From assembly GCA_030018875.1 (NCBI GenBank), contig JASEHK010000110.1, forward strand, positions 1-5,457: a stretch of DNA of 5,457 bases, read 5' to 3'. A program made the translations under genes and the position numbers. This document shows positions 1 to 5,236 of this stretch, piece after piece. This DNA is from Endomicrobiia bacterium. GTDB lineage: Bacteria; Elusimicrobiota; Endomicrobiia; PHAN01. Position 1 is the first letter of the stretch. Every line of letters begins with the position of its first letter. A model generated the notes under the pieces. The model saw nothing but the letters and a program-made list of their open reading frames with translations, was not told where the DNA came from and searched no databases.

Positions 1-216
1 GCCGCCAATATCGCAGAAGGTTTCAGGAAAAGGAGTAAGAAAGATAAAATAAATTTTTACAATATATCGCAAGGTTCGTTGGATGAATTGGAATATTATC
101 TGATTCTTTCCGCTGATTTAAGATATTGTAAAAAAGAAGAAATTATAGTATCTCTTGTTGGAGATACCGGTAAGATGTTGGGAGCTTTGATAAATTCGAT
201 TGAGAAAAGGGCGTAG
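1..216 (+). CDS. Four-helix-bundle protein, S23/23S rRNA intervening-sequence family (3' part)
   Basis: The reading frame is open from base 1 to a TAG at 214-216, giving 71 C-terminal residues; the start lies outside the window. The visible part begins with NIAEGF (residues 3-8), then KKD (13-15) and GSLDELEYYL (25-34). This is the signature of the small four-helix-bundle family (PF05635/TIGR02436 type), whose members are usually about 115-125 residues, so roughly 45-50 are missing. Family members are known from intervening sequences inside 23S rRNA genes, as stand-alone genes in many candidate phyla, and as relatives of the Avd accessory protein of diversity-generating retroelements; their biochemical role is poorly known. 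The gene is 74/216 G+C by hand count, far below the next gene, which suggests a separate origin. Its stop codon runs straight into a heptamer repeat arm, which suggests the gene travels with that repeat (inference). Confidence 0.85.
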   Translation, partial: AANIAEGFRKRSKKDKINFYNISQGSLDELEYYLILSADLRYCKKEEIIVSLVGDTGKMLGALINSIEKRA

Positions 217-250
217 CCCCCTATCCCCTATCTACCCGCTACTATCTACT
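217..250. repeat. Heptamer repeat array A (right arm only)
   Basis: This CTA-rich stretch follows the TAG of the four-helix-bundle gene and stops 6 bases before the next ATG. Read on the minus strand it splits into 7-base units: AGTAGAT, AGTAGCG, GGTAGAT, AGGGGAT, AGGGGG. These are the same units as in the arrays at 897-1010 and 2777-2852. It also closely matches the reverse complement of the left arms of those arrays (22 of 24 positions against 946-969 by eye). No matching left arm is visible. If one exists it should lie upstream of the four-helix-bundle gene, outside the window. Confidence 0.85.
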
Positions 251-256
251 AATTTT

Positions 257-889
257 ATGAAATATCCTAAACTCAGAGAACTCAAAGAGGCCGTTCTGGC
301 GCTCATAAGAGGTCCCGCCACGACGAAGTTTCCGTCGGAGCCGCATACTCCGCCCGAAGGCTTTCGCGGACGGCCCACGCCCTCAAGCGACGGCTGCATA
401 GCCTGCGGCGCCTGCGCCGAGGTCTGTCCGGCGGCCGCCATTGAAGTCATCGAAACCACCGCCCCCGGCCATCCCATGCGCATCATCGAATGGCATTATG
501 ACCGCTGCATATACTGCGGGCAATGCCAGAGCCATTGCACCACCAGAGACGAGAGCGTGCCCGGAGTCCGGCTCACTCAAGAGTTCGACCTTGCCGGCGT
601 TGACCGCTCGAAGATGCGCGATGCCGTCGAGAAACCGCTGGTCGTCTGCGAGGCTTGCGGCGAGCCGCTGGCTTCGCGGCCGCATTTAGAATGGATATCG
701 TCCCGCCTCGGCCCGCTTGCCGCCGCCAATTTTTCTCTTAACGATATCTTTCAGCAGAACCTTCTTCCGACGAAGAATGCCCCCGCCGCTTCCATTGACA
801 CCGGCGCGCTCCGCAGGCAGGACCTTTTCAGGATAAACTGCCCCAAGTGCCGTCATAGAGTACTTGTATTTAATCAGACGGGGAAATGA
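257..889 (+). CDS. Ferredoxin-type 2x[4Fe-4S] subunit, HycF/NuoI-like (group 4 hydrogenase or related complex)
   Basis: The product is 210 residues from ATG 257. The frame extends back to a TTG at 200, but those 19 codons overlap the previous gene and the repeat array, so ATG 257 is preferred. No Shine-Dalgarno sequence is visible before it. Two cluster motifs are present: C47-x2-C50-x2-C53-x3-C57-P, and C84-x2-C87-x2-C90-x3-C94 followed by Thr instead of the usual Pro. The lead-in KFPSEPHTPPEGFRG and the later LTQEFDLA resemble the 23-kDa complex-I subunit and HycF/MbhN/Ech-type hydrogenase ferredoxins. These carry electrons between ferredoxin or a partner module and the membrane-associated hydrogenase. 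The C-terminal half adds CEAC (C131, C134) and CPKC (C195, C198), which could form a zinc-ribbon-like or other metal site. No hydrogenase catalytic or membrane subunits are in view, so the parent complex is unproven; a stand-alone ferredoxin-like adaptor is the alternative. Confidence 0.8.
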   Translation: MKYPKLRELKEAVLALIRGPATTKFPSEPHTPPEGFRGRPTPSSDGCIACGACAEVCPAAAIEVIETTAPGHPMRIIEWHYDRCIYCGQCQSHCTTRDESVPGVRLTQEFDLAGVDRSKMRDAVEKPLVVCEACGEPLASRPHLEWISSRLGPLAAANFSLNDIFQQNLLPTKNAPAASIDTGALRRQDLFRINCPKCRHRVLVFNQTGK

Positions 890-896
890 AATATAT

Positions 897-1010
897 AGTA
901 GCCAGTAGCGAGTAGATGGTAGATAGGGAATAGTAAAAAGTAGCGAGTAGCCAGTAGCGGGTAGATAGGATCCTCTTCTACTATCTACCATCTACTGGCC
1001 ACTATCTACT
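897..1010. repeat. Heptamer inverted-repeat array B
   Basis: From 897 the plus strand splits into 7-base units: AGTAGCC, AGTAGCG, AGTAGAT, GGTAGAT, AGGGAAT, AGTAAAA, AGTAGCG, AGTAGCC, AGTAGCG, GGTAGAT, AGGATCC. After a short spacer, 981-1010 carries the complement: read on the minus strand, AGTAGAT, AGTGGCC, AGTAGAT, GGTAGAT, AG. Arms 897-926 and 981-1010 match at 26 of 30 positions, including a perfect 16-bp core (911-926 with 981-996). A second left-arm copy (939-969) lies between them, so this copy looks compound. It fills nearly the whole gap between the ferredoxin gene and pycB. It contains no open frame on the plus strand, because the 7-base spacing of TAG puts stops in all three frames. 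Confidence 0.9.
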
Positions 1011-1016
1011 GATTCC

Positions 1017-1020
1017 GGAG
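1017..1020 (+). promoter_or_regulatory. Ribosome binding site of the pycB-type gene
   Basis: GGAG lies 5 bases before ATG 1026, just beyond the end of heptamer array B. It supports this start codon. The genes starting at 257 and 2863 have no comparable site between the repeat and the ATG. Confidence 0.7.
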
Positions 1021-1025
1021 TTACT

Positions 1026-2774
1026 ATGGTCAAAATCGTTGACACAACTTTACGGGACGCGCATCAATCTCTTATAGCCACGCGGATGCGCACCGAGGAT
1101 ATGCTGCCGGCTCTTGAGAAACTCGATTCAGCAGGGTTCCACGCGCTTGAGGTATGGGGCGGCGCGACGTTTGATTCGTGCCTGCGTTTTCTCGCCGAGG
1201 ATCCCTGGCGGCGTTTAAGAGAGATTCGCTCGCAAATAAAGAAAACCAAACTCCAGATGCTTTTGCGCGGCCAGAATCTCGTCGGATACCGCCACTACGC
1301 CGACGATGTCGTGGATGAGTTCGTGCGCCTAAGCGTAAAAAACGGAATTGACATAATAAGAATCTTCGACGCCCTGAACGATCCGCGCAATATGGCGTCC
1401 TCAATAAAGGCCGCCAAAAAATACGGCGCCGAGGCGCAGGGCACGATATCATACACGACGAGCCCCGTTCATACCGTAGCCGCCTTCGTCGCGCTTGCCG
1501 AAGAGTTGGCCGCGATGGGCTGCGACTCAATTTGTATAAAAGACATGGCCGGACTTATAACGCCCGATGCGGCGCGCGAACTCATCTCTTCATTGAAGAA
1601 ATCCGTCAAACTGCCTCTTGACCTTCACACCCATATGACGAGCGGAATGGGTTCTTTAAGCTATTACGCCGCGTGTCAGGCGGGCGTGGACATAGTGGAC
1701 TGCGCTTTTTCGCCCTTTGCCGACGGCACTTCCCAGCCGCCCATGGAGCCGTTCGTCGCCGCGCTGCGCGGCACTCCGTACGACACGAAACTCGACCTTG
1801 AAAAGTTGCTCGACATAGGATTTTATTTCCTCAACGTCAAAAAAAAATACGAAACTCTCTGCTCGCCCGTGGCCGAAAAATCAGACGTGAGCGTGCTCAT
1901 CCATCAGATACCGGGCGGAATGATTTCGAATCTCTATTCTCAACTCAAAGAACAACATGCGCTCGATAAATACTCCGAGGTTTTAAAGGAAGTGCCGCGG
2001 GTGCGCGAGGACATGGGATGGCCTCCGCTGGTCACGCCGACGAGCCAGATAGTAGGCACACAGGCCGTCTTGAACGTTATTCTGGGCGGGCGCTACGAAA
2101 AAGTCACCGAAGAAGTGAAAAACTACTGCCTCGGGCTTTACGGACGCACCCCCTCTCCGATAAAAAAAGAGATACTCGAAAAGGTCATCGGCAAGCAAAA
2201 GCCCGTCGAGGCGCGGCCCGCCGACTTGCTGAAAACGGAACTCGAAAATATCCGCCGCGACATAAAAGAGCAGGGCATACCCGCCAAGTCCGACGAGGAC
2301 GTCATCAGTTATGCTCTGTATCCGCAGATTGCGGCTAAGTTTCTTAAAGGGGAAGCCAAGCCAGAACCTCTCGGAGTTTGCGAAGCGCCCCGCACTCCGT
2401 CGTCCCCTCAAATTGGGATAGCGCCTCCCGTTGTTTCCCCGTCGCCCGACGAGTTCATAGTTCTTGTGGATGACGAAGAATTCAGGATAAAGATAAAGCC
2501 GGTCGCTTCCGTCGGCGCTTCCGTCTCCGCCGATACGGCGGGCAAAAAGGAAGAGATTCCGTCGGGAGCCGTGGTTTCTCCGATGCAGGGGATGGTCGTC
2601 TCCGTAAAGGTCAAGGTCGGCGCCCCCGTCAAAAAGGGCGATACCGTCATTGTTCTTGAAGCGATGAAGATGCAGACCCAGATACATTCCGACCACGACG
2701 GCGTGGTGCGCCAGATATACACTTTTGAGACGGAAATAGTGGATGCCGGCGACGTGTTGATGGTAATCGGATAA
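1026..2774 (+). CDS. pycB: Pyruvate carboxylase subunit B / oxaloacetate decarboxylase alpha-type carboxyltransferase-biotin carrier
   Basis: The product is 582 residues. The N-terminal carboxyltransferase TIM barrel begins with DTTLRDAHQS (from residue 6). The family's catalytic features are visible: K172 in ICIKDMAG, the lysine carboxylated in this family; the H201-T-H203 metal ligands; and PGGM (296-299), opening the conserved PYC/OADA region to about 440. A Pro-rich linker (about 445-510) leads to a biotinyl domain (513-582), whose EAMKM places the biotinylated lysine at K548. The protein moves CO2 from carboxybiotin to pyruvate to give oxaloacetate, or runs the reverse reaction. Length and order match the separate B subunit of two-subunit pyruvate carboxylases and also OadA of sodium-pumping decarboxylases. 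The biotin carboxylase gene next door and the absence of oadB/oadG in view favour the carboxylase. GGAG at 1017-1020 supports the start. Heptamer arrays flank the gene on both sides. Confidence 0.9.
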   Translation: MVKIVDTTLRDAHQSLIATRMRTEDMLPALEKLDSAGFHALEVWGGATFDSCLRFLAEDPWRRLREIRSQIKKTKLQMLLRGQNLVGYRHYADDVVDEFVRLSVKNGIDIIRIFDALNDPRNMASSIKAAKKYGAEAQGTISYTTSPVHTVAAFVALAEELAAMGCDSICIKDMAGLITPDAARELISSLKKSVKLPLDLHTHMTSGMGSLSYYAACQAGVDIVDCAFSPFADGTSQPPMEPFVAALRGTPYDTKLDLEKLLDIGFYFLNVKKKYETLCSPVAEKSDVSVLIHQIPGGMISNLYSQLKEQHALDKYSEVLKEVPRVREDMGWPPLVTPTSQIVGTQAVLNVILGGRYEKVTEEVKNYCLGLYGRTPSPIKKEILEKVIGKQKPVEARPADLLKTELENIRRDIKEQGIPAKSDEDVISYALYPQIAAKFLKGEAKPEPLGVCEAPRTPSSPQIGIAPPVVSPSPDEFIVLVDDEEFRIKIKPVASVGASVSADTAGKKEEIPSGAVVSPMQGMVVSVKVKVGAPVKKGDTVIVLEAMKMQTQIHSDHDGVVRQIYTFETEIVDAGDVLMVIG

Positions 2775-2776
2775 AA

Positions 2777-2852
2777 AGTAGCGAGTAGCCAGTAGCAGGT
2801 AGATAGGGGGCAATGTCCTTCCCCATCTACTATCTACTCGCTACTATCTACT
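2777..2852. repeat. Heptamer inverted-repeat array C (hairpin)
   Basis: The left arm, from 2777, reads AGTAGCG, AGTAGCC, AGTAGCA, GGTAGAT, AGGGGG. The right arm (2821-2852), read on the minus strand, gives AGTAGAT, AGTAGCG, AGTAGAT, AGTAGAT, GGGG. About 26 of 33 positions pair, with a loop of about 10 bases (caatgtcctt). This simple copy shows the basic layout: left arm, short loop, right arm. It starts 3 bases after the pycB stop and ends 10 bases before the pycA start. TAG triplets at 2779, 2786 and 2793 stop all three plus-strand frames. Confidence 0.9.
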
Positions 2853-2859
2853 GTTTTTT
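2777..2859 (+). terminator. Possible Rho-independent-type terminator formed by array C
   Basis: The long imperfect stem is followed directly by TTTTTT (2854-2859), the layout of an intrinsic terminator on the plus strand. On its left flank is AAAAA (2773-2777), so the minus strand would also read stem then T-run. Against this, the stem has mismatches, and it would separate two genes whose products should be made in equal amounts. It may attenuate transcription rather than stop it. Confidence 0.3.
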
Positions 2860-2862
2860 ATT

Positions 2863-4329
2863 ATGTTTAAAAAAATACTCGTCGCCAACCGTTCCGAGAT
2901 AGCCATACGCGCGATGCGCGCGGCAAGGGAACTCGGAATAAAAAGCGTCGCCGTTTACTCGGATGCCGACGAAAAGGCTTTGCATCCGCGTTATGCCGAC
3001 GAGGCGTATCCTCTCGGCGGCAGCCATCCCAAAGAATCCTACCTTAACATCAAAAAAATAATAAAGATAGCCAAGGACTCATGCGCCGAGGCGATACATC
3101 CCGGCTACGGTTTCTTATCGGAAAATCCGTCGTTCGCATACGCCTGCGAAAAGGAAAAAATATCTTTCATAGGCCCGTCGTCGAAGGTAATGGAGTTGAT
3201 GGGCAACAAGATAGTCGCCCGCAAGACCGTTGCGGCTTCGGGAGCGCCCGTGGTGCCGGGGACCACCGGCGAAGTGCTCGGAATCAAGCCGGCGCTTAAA
3301 ATATCGTCGGAGATAGGGTATCCCGTCATCGTAAAAGCCGCCGCCGGCGGAGGCGGCATAGGTATGCGCATCGCGCGCGACGCCAGAGATCTTGAAGACG
3401 CCGTTGAGCAAGCCAAGGCCACGGCCGGTTCGGCTTTCGGCGACCCGTCGGTATTCATAGAAAAATACGTCGCCGAACCGCGTCACATCGAAATACAGAT
3501 ACTCGCCGACAAGCACGGCAATGTGGTTCATCTGGGCGAGCGCGAATGCTCGATACAGCGAAGGCACCAGAAATTAATAGAAGAGGCCCCTTCGCCCGTG
3601 ATGACGCCGGATCTCCGTCGGGAAATGGGAGAGGTGGCGGTAAATATCGCCCGCTCGATAAAATACGTCAACGCCGGCACCATAGAGTTCATCTACACGC
3701 AAGGCAAGTTTTATTTTATGGAGATGAACACGCGCGTTCAGGTCGAGCACCCCATAACCGAGATGATAACCGGCGTGGACATCGTCAAGCAACAGATATT
3801 GATAGCCGCCGGCGAAAAACTGCCGTTCGCTCAGGACGACATCAAGATAAACGGCCACGCCATAGAGTGCCGCATCAACGCCGAGGACCCTCTGAACAAC
3901 TTCGCGCCCTCTCCGTCGAAACTTAAGGGATATCGCTCTCCCGGCGGTATCGGAGTGAGGGTGGATTCGGGCGTGTTTTCGTCTTACGTCATACCGACCT
4001 ACTACGACCCGATGATATCGAAACTCATCGTCTGGGGGCGCACCAGAGACGAGGCCATAGAAAGAATGAATCGCGCGCTTTACGAGTATATCATCGTCGG
4101 ACCAAAGACCAATATCCCTTTTCATAAAGCGGTGCTGGCCAACAAAACCTTCCGTCGCGGCGAACTCTCCACGCACTTCATCGCCGAGCAGAAGCAACTC
4201 CTCGACGAGACGATGAAGATAATCGCCGAGGAACAGACGCTTCAGGAAAAACTCTCCTCGATATTTCGCTCCGAGACCAAGGCCGCCGCCGCCGCCGCCG
4301 CGATAAAGGTTTATCTTGCGGGGCGATAA
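2863..4329 (+). CDS. pycA: Pyruvate carboxylase subunit A (biotin carboxylase, AccC-like)
   Basis: The product is 488 residues and is an ATP-grasp biotin carboxylase that carboxylates carrier biotin with ATP and bicarbonate. The N-terminal domain opens with KKILVANRSEIAIR; the Ser after NR is common in pyruvate carboxylase chains. Residues matching the E. coli AccC active site are present: K116, K158, H208, K237, E275, E287, R291, E295 and R337. The nucleotide-binding loop reads AAAGGGGIGMR, with I166 where Lys or Arg is usual. EMNTRVQVEHP (287-297) and the C-terminal subdomain (about 335-445) are intact. A tail of about 37 residues, including seven alanines (474-480), makes it longer than typical AccC (about 450) and close to PycA (about 470-500). 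PycB immediately upstream is the likely partner; acetyl-CoA carboxylase biotin carboxylase is the alternative. No Shine-Dalgarno is visible: the ATG follows a T-rich stretch after array C. Confidence 0.9.
   Translation: MFKKILVANRSEIAIRAMRAARELGIKSVAVYSDADEKALHPRYADEAYPLGGSHPKESYLNIKKIIKIAKDSCAEAIHPGYGFLSENPSFAYACEKEKISFIGPSSKVMELMGNKIVARKTVAASGAPVVPGTTGEVLGIKPALKISSEIGYPVIVKAAAGGGGIGMRIARDARDLEDAVEQAKATAGSAFGDPSVFIEKYVAEPRHIEIQILADKHGNVVHLGERECSIQRRHQKLIEEAPSPVMTPDLRREMGEVAVNIARSIKYVNAGTIEFIYTQGKFYFMEMNTRVQVEHPITEMITGVDIVKQQILIAAGEKLPFAQDDIKINGHAIECRINAEDPLNNFAPSPSKLKGYRSPGGIGVRVDSGVFSSYVIPTYYDPMISKLIVWGRTRDEAIERMNRALYEYIIVGPKTNIPFHKAVLANKTFRRGELSTHFIAEQKQLLDETMKIIAEEQTLQEKLSSIFRSETKAAAAAAAIKVYLAGR
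4282..4302 (+). repeat. GCC triplet run in pycA
   Basis: Six GCC codons followed by GCG encode Ala474-Ala480 in the C-terminal tail of the biotin carboxylase. It is a simple-sequence run in phase with the frame, so whole-triplet length changes would be tolerated. Confidence 0.9.
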
Positions 4330-4585
4330 GGCGGTATTTCTGGCGTCAAACAAGTCCTCGGCAACAACCCCTCAAAATCGCGCCTCATAAGCGCCCGATG
4401 GGATTTCGGAAAATACGACGGAGATAGTGTCCTAAACCGATTGTCTTTTGCCTGGCGGATAACGTTTACCGCAAGATGCCGAGGCGTGCGCAAAGATTAT
4501 AATCGAGGCCTTAAAAGCAGGCGCGTCTTTGTCTTGATAGGTTTTTGGGGCGGGTATTTTTGAAGGGGGAAAGAATCCTAAAAGC
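4330..4585. other. Gap between convergent genes with no recognised gene
   Basis: This stretch of 256 bases lies between the 3' ends of the biotin carboxylase gene and the minus-strand regulator gene. I see no RNA gene and no clear intrinsic terminator. Two small symmetric sites are present: an imperfect 18-bp inverted repeat at 4455-4472 (GCGG..AACGTT..CCGC, 14 of 18 positions symmetric) and a perfect 10-bp palindrome GATTATAATC at 4495-4504. No heptamer array occurs here, unlike the three upstream gaps. Confidence 0.6.
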
Positions 4586-5044
4586 TCAACCAATCAACCA
4601 TGCTTCCTTGGGTGTGGATTTGCCGGGCTGGCGCTTGAAACCTTTCGCGGATTTTGCGGAGGGTTTTATTTTTGAGTCGGTTTTCTGAGAAAATCCTTCG
4701 GTGTGAGACGATACCACCGCCTCGACCGCGTTTATCACGGCGAGGCGTTTTTTATCGTTCAGGCACTCAAGCCGTCGCCACATAGCCAGCCATCGAGTCA
4801 GCCCCGGCTTGGGCGGATTCGGTAAATATCCTTCGTCGTCGCCGGAAAATACGCCGAAGTCCGCGTTCAACGCCCGCGCCATCTTGGCCACCGTCACAAT
4901 TGACGGCTTTTTGACGCCGCGCTCGACGTCGCTTATGAACTTTGCCGAAACGCCCGACGCTTCGGATAGTTTTTCCTGAGTGATTCCGGCCTCTTCTCTG
5001 CGGCTTTTGAGTGTTTGGGCCACGTTTTTGTAGATTTTTTCCAT
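4586..5044 (-). CDS. XRE-family helix-turn-helix transcriptional regulator
   Basis: The product is 152 residues. A Cro/CI-type DNA-binding domain spans about residues 7-64: RREEAGITQEKLSEASGV carries the first helix of the motif, and SAKFISDVERG (33-43) the recognition helix and following turn. The pattern ISDVERGVKKPS is typical of the family. A second helical part (about 84-112) has no recognised ligand or dimerisation domain. The tail (about 118-146) is rich in Lys and Ser and probably disordered. The ATG at 5044 is preceded by only a weak AAAGGCGGGA purine stretch at long spacing. The gene diverges from the secreted-protein gene at 5237, with a 10-bp inverted repeat between them, so autorepression and control of that neighbour are plausible but inferred. 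Confidence 0.85.
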   Translation of the reverse strand: MEKIYKNVAQTLKSRREEAGITQEKLSEASGVSAKFISDVERGVKKPSIVTVAKMARALNADFGVFSGDDEGYLPNPPKPGLTRWLAMWRRLECLNDKKRLAVINAVEAVVSSHTEGFSQKTDSKIKPSAKSAKGFKRQPGKSTPKEAWLIG

Positions 5045-5086
5045 AAGTAAAATCCCGCCTTTGCGCTCACCTCACGGCTCACGCTT

Positions 5087-5157
5087 TAGGGCGATAATTT
5101 TACAATATCCCCGCCGCGTCATACTACCACCCAAAAGGCGTATTAAATATCGCCCTA
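5087..5157. promoter_or_regulatory. Candidate paired operator, 10-bp inverted repeat
   Basis: TAGGGCGATA (5087-5096) and its exact complement TATCGCCCTA (5148-5157) are separated by 51 bases in the divergent region. The right copy ends 4 bases before the -35 box of the plus-strand promoter; the left copy lies about 43 bases upstream of the regulator's start. Overlapping the right copy is a local bulged inverted repeat, GGCG-TATT-A-AATA-T-CGCC (5137-5154). Binding by the adjacent XRE protein is inferred from position only. Confidence 0.45.
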
Positions 5158-5161
5158 TGGC

Positions 5162-5190
5162 TTGACTTCACTCTCCCGTTTTTCTATAAT
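5162..5190 (+). promoter_or_regulatory. Sigma70-type promoter for the secreted-protein gene
   Basis: TTGACT (5162-5167) and TATAAT (5185-5190) are separated by exactly 17 bases, a near-consensus vegetative promoter. The predicted start near 5197 gives a leader of about 40 bases before ATG 5237. It is the strongest promoter-like sequence I find in the window. Confidence 0.75.
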
Positions 5191-5227
5191 CCGAGCGGAT
5201 ATTCCGGGGCGGATTACGATTCCATGT

Positions 5228-5231
5228 GAGG
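5228..5231 (+). promoter_or_regulatory. Ribosome binding site of the secreted-protein gene
   Basis: GAGG, within TGAGGT, lies 5 bases before ATG 5237 and fixes the start of the last gene. Confidence 0.75.
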
Positions 5232-5236
5232 TTATT

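Noticed and set aside
200..256. Upstream TTG start for the ferredoxin-type gene
   Set aside because: The added 19 codons overlap the previous gene and translate the heptamer repeat; homology-like sequence begins after ATG 257.
897..1010. CRISPR array
   Set aside because: The repeated unit is 7 bases with no spacers, and it is inverted rather than direct; no cas genes are in view.
1..1010. Diversity-generating retroelement (Avd relative plus repeats)
   Set aside because: The four-helix-bundle protein is related to Avd, but there is no reverse transcriptase and no adenine-mutated template/variable repeat pair in the window.
1983..2813. Long minus-strand open frame (276 codons) opposite pycB
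   Set aside because: It lies antisense to a well-supported gene, starts inside array C, and its translation has no recognisable motif; it reflects the high G+C codon bias.
1026..4329. Complete sodium-pumping oxaloacetate decarboxylase (OadABG)
   Set aside because: Only the alpha-type subunit is present; no membrane OadB or OadG is in the window, and a biotin carboxylase, which the decarboxylase does not need, lies next to it.
3574..4353. Long minus-strand open frame opposite pycA
   Set aside because: It is antisense to a strongly supported biotin carboxylase gene and has low-complexity, motif-free translation.
4311..4493. Minus-strand 60-codon open frame in the convergent gap
   Set aside because: It overlaps the end of pycA, has no ribosome binding site that I can see, and its composition does not look like a real protein.
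4463..4538. Possible gene remnant ending in ...DAEACAKIIIEALKAGASLS
   Set aside because: This plus-strand piece has a plausible helical composition, but it begins after an in-frame TAA, has no start codon, and matches no family I recognise; too short to call.
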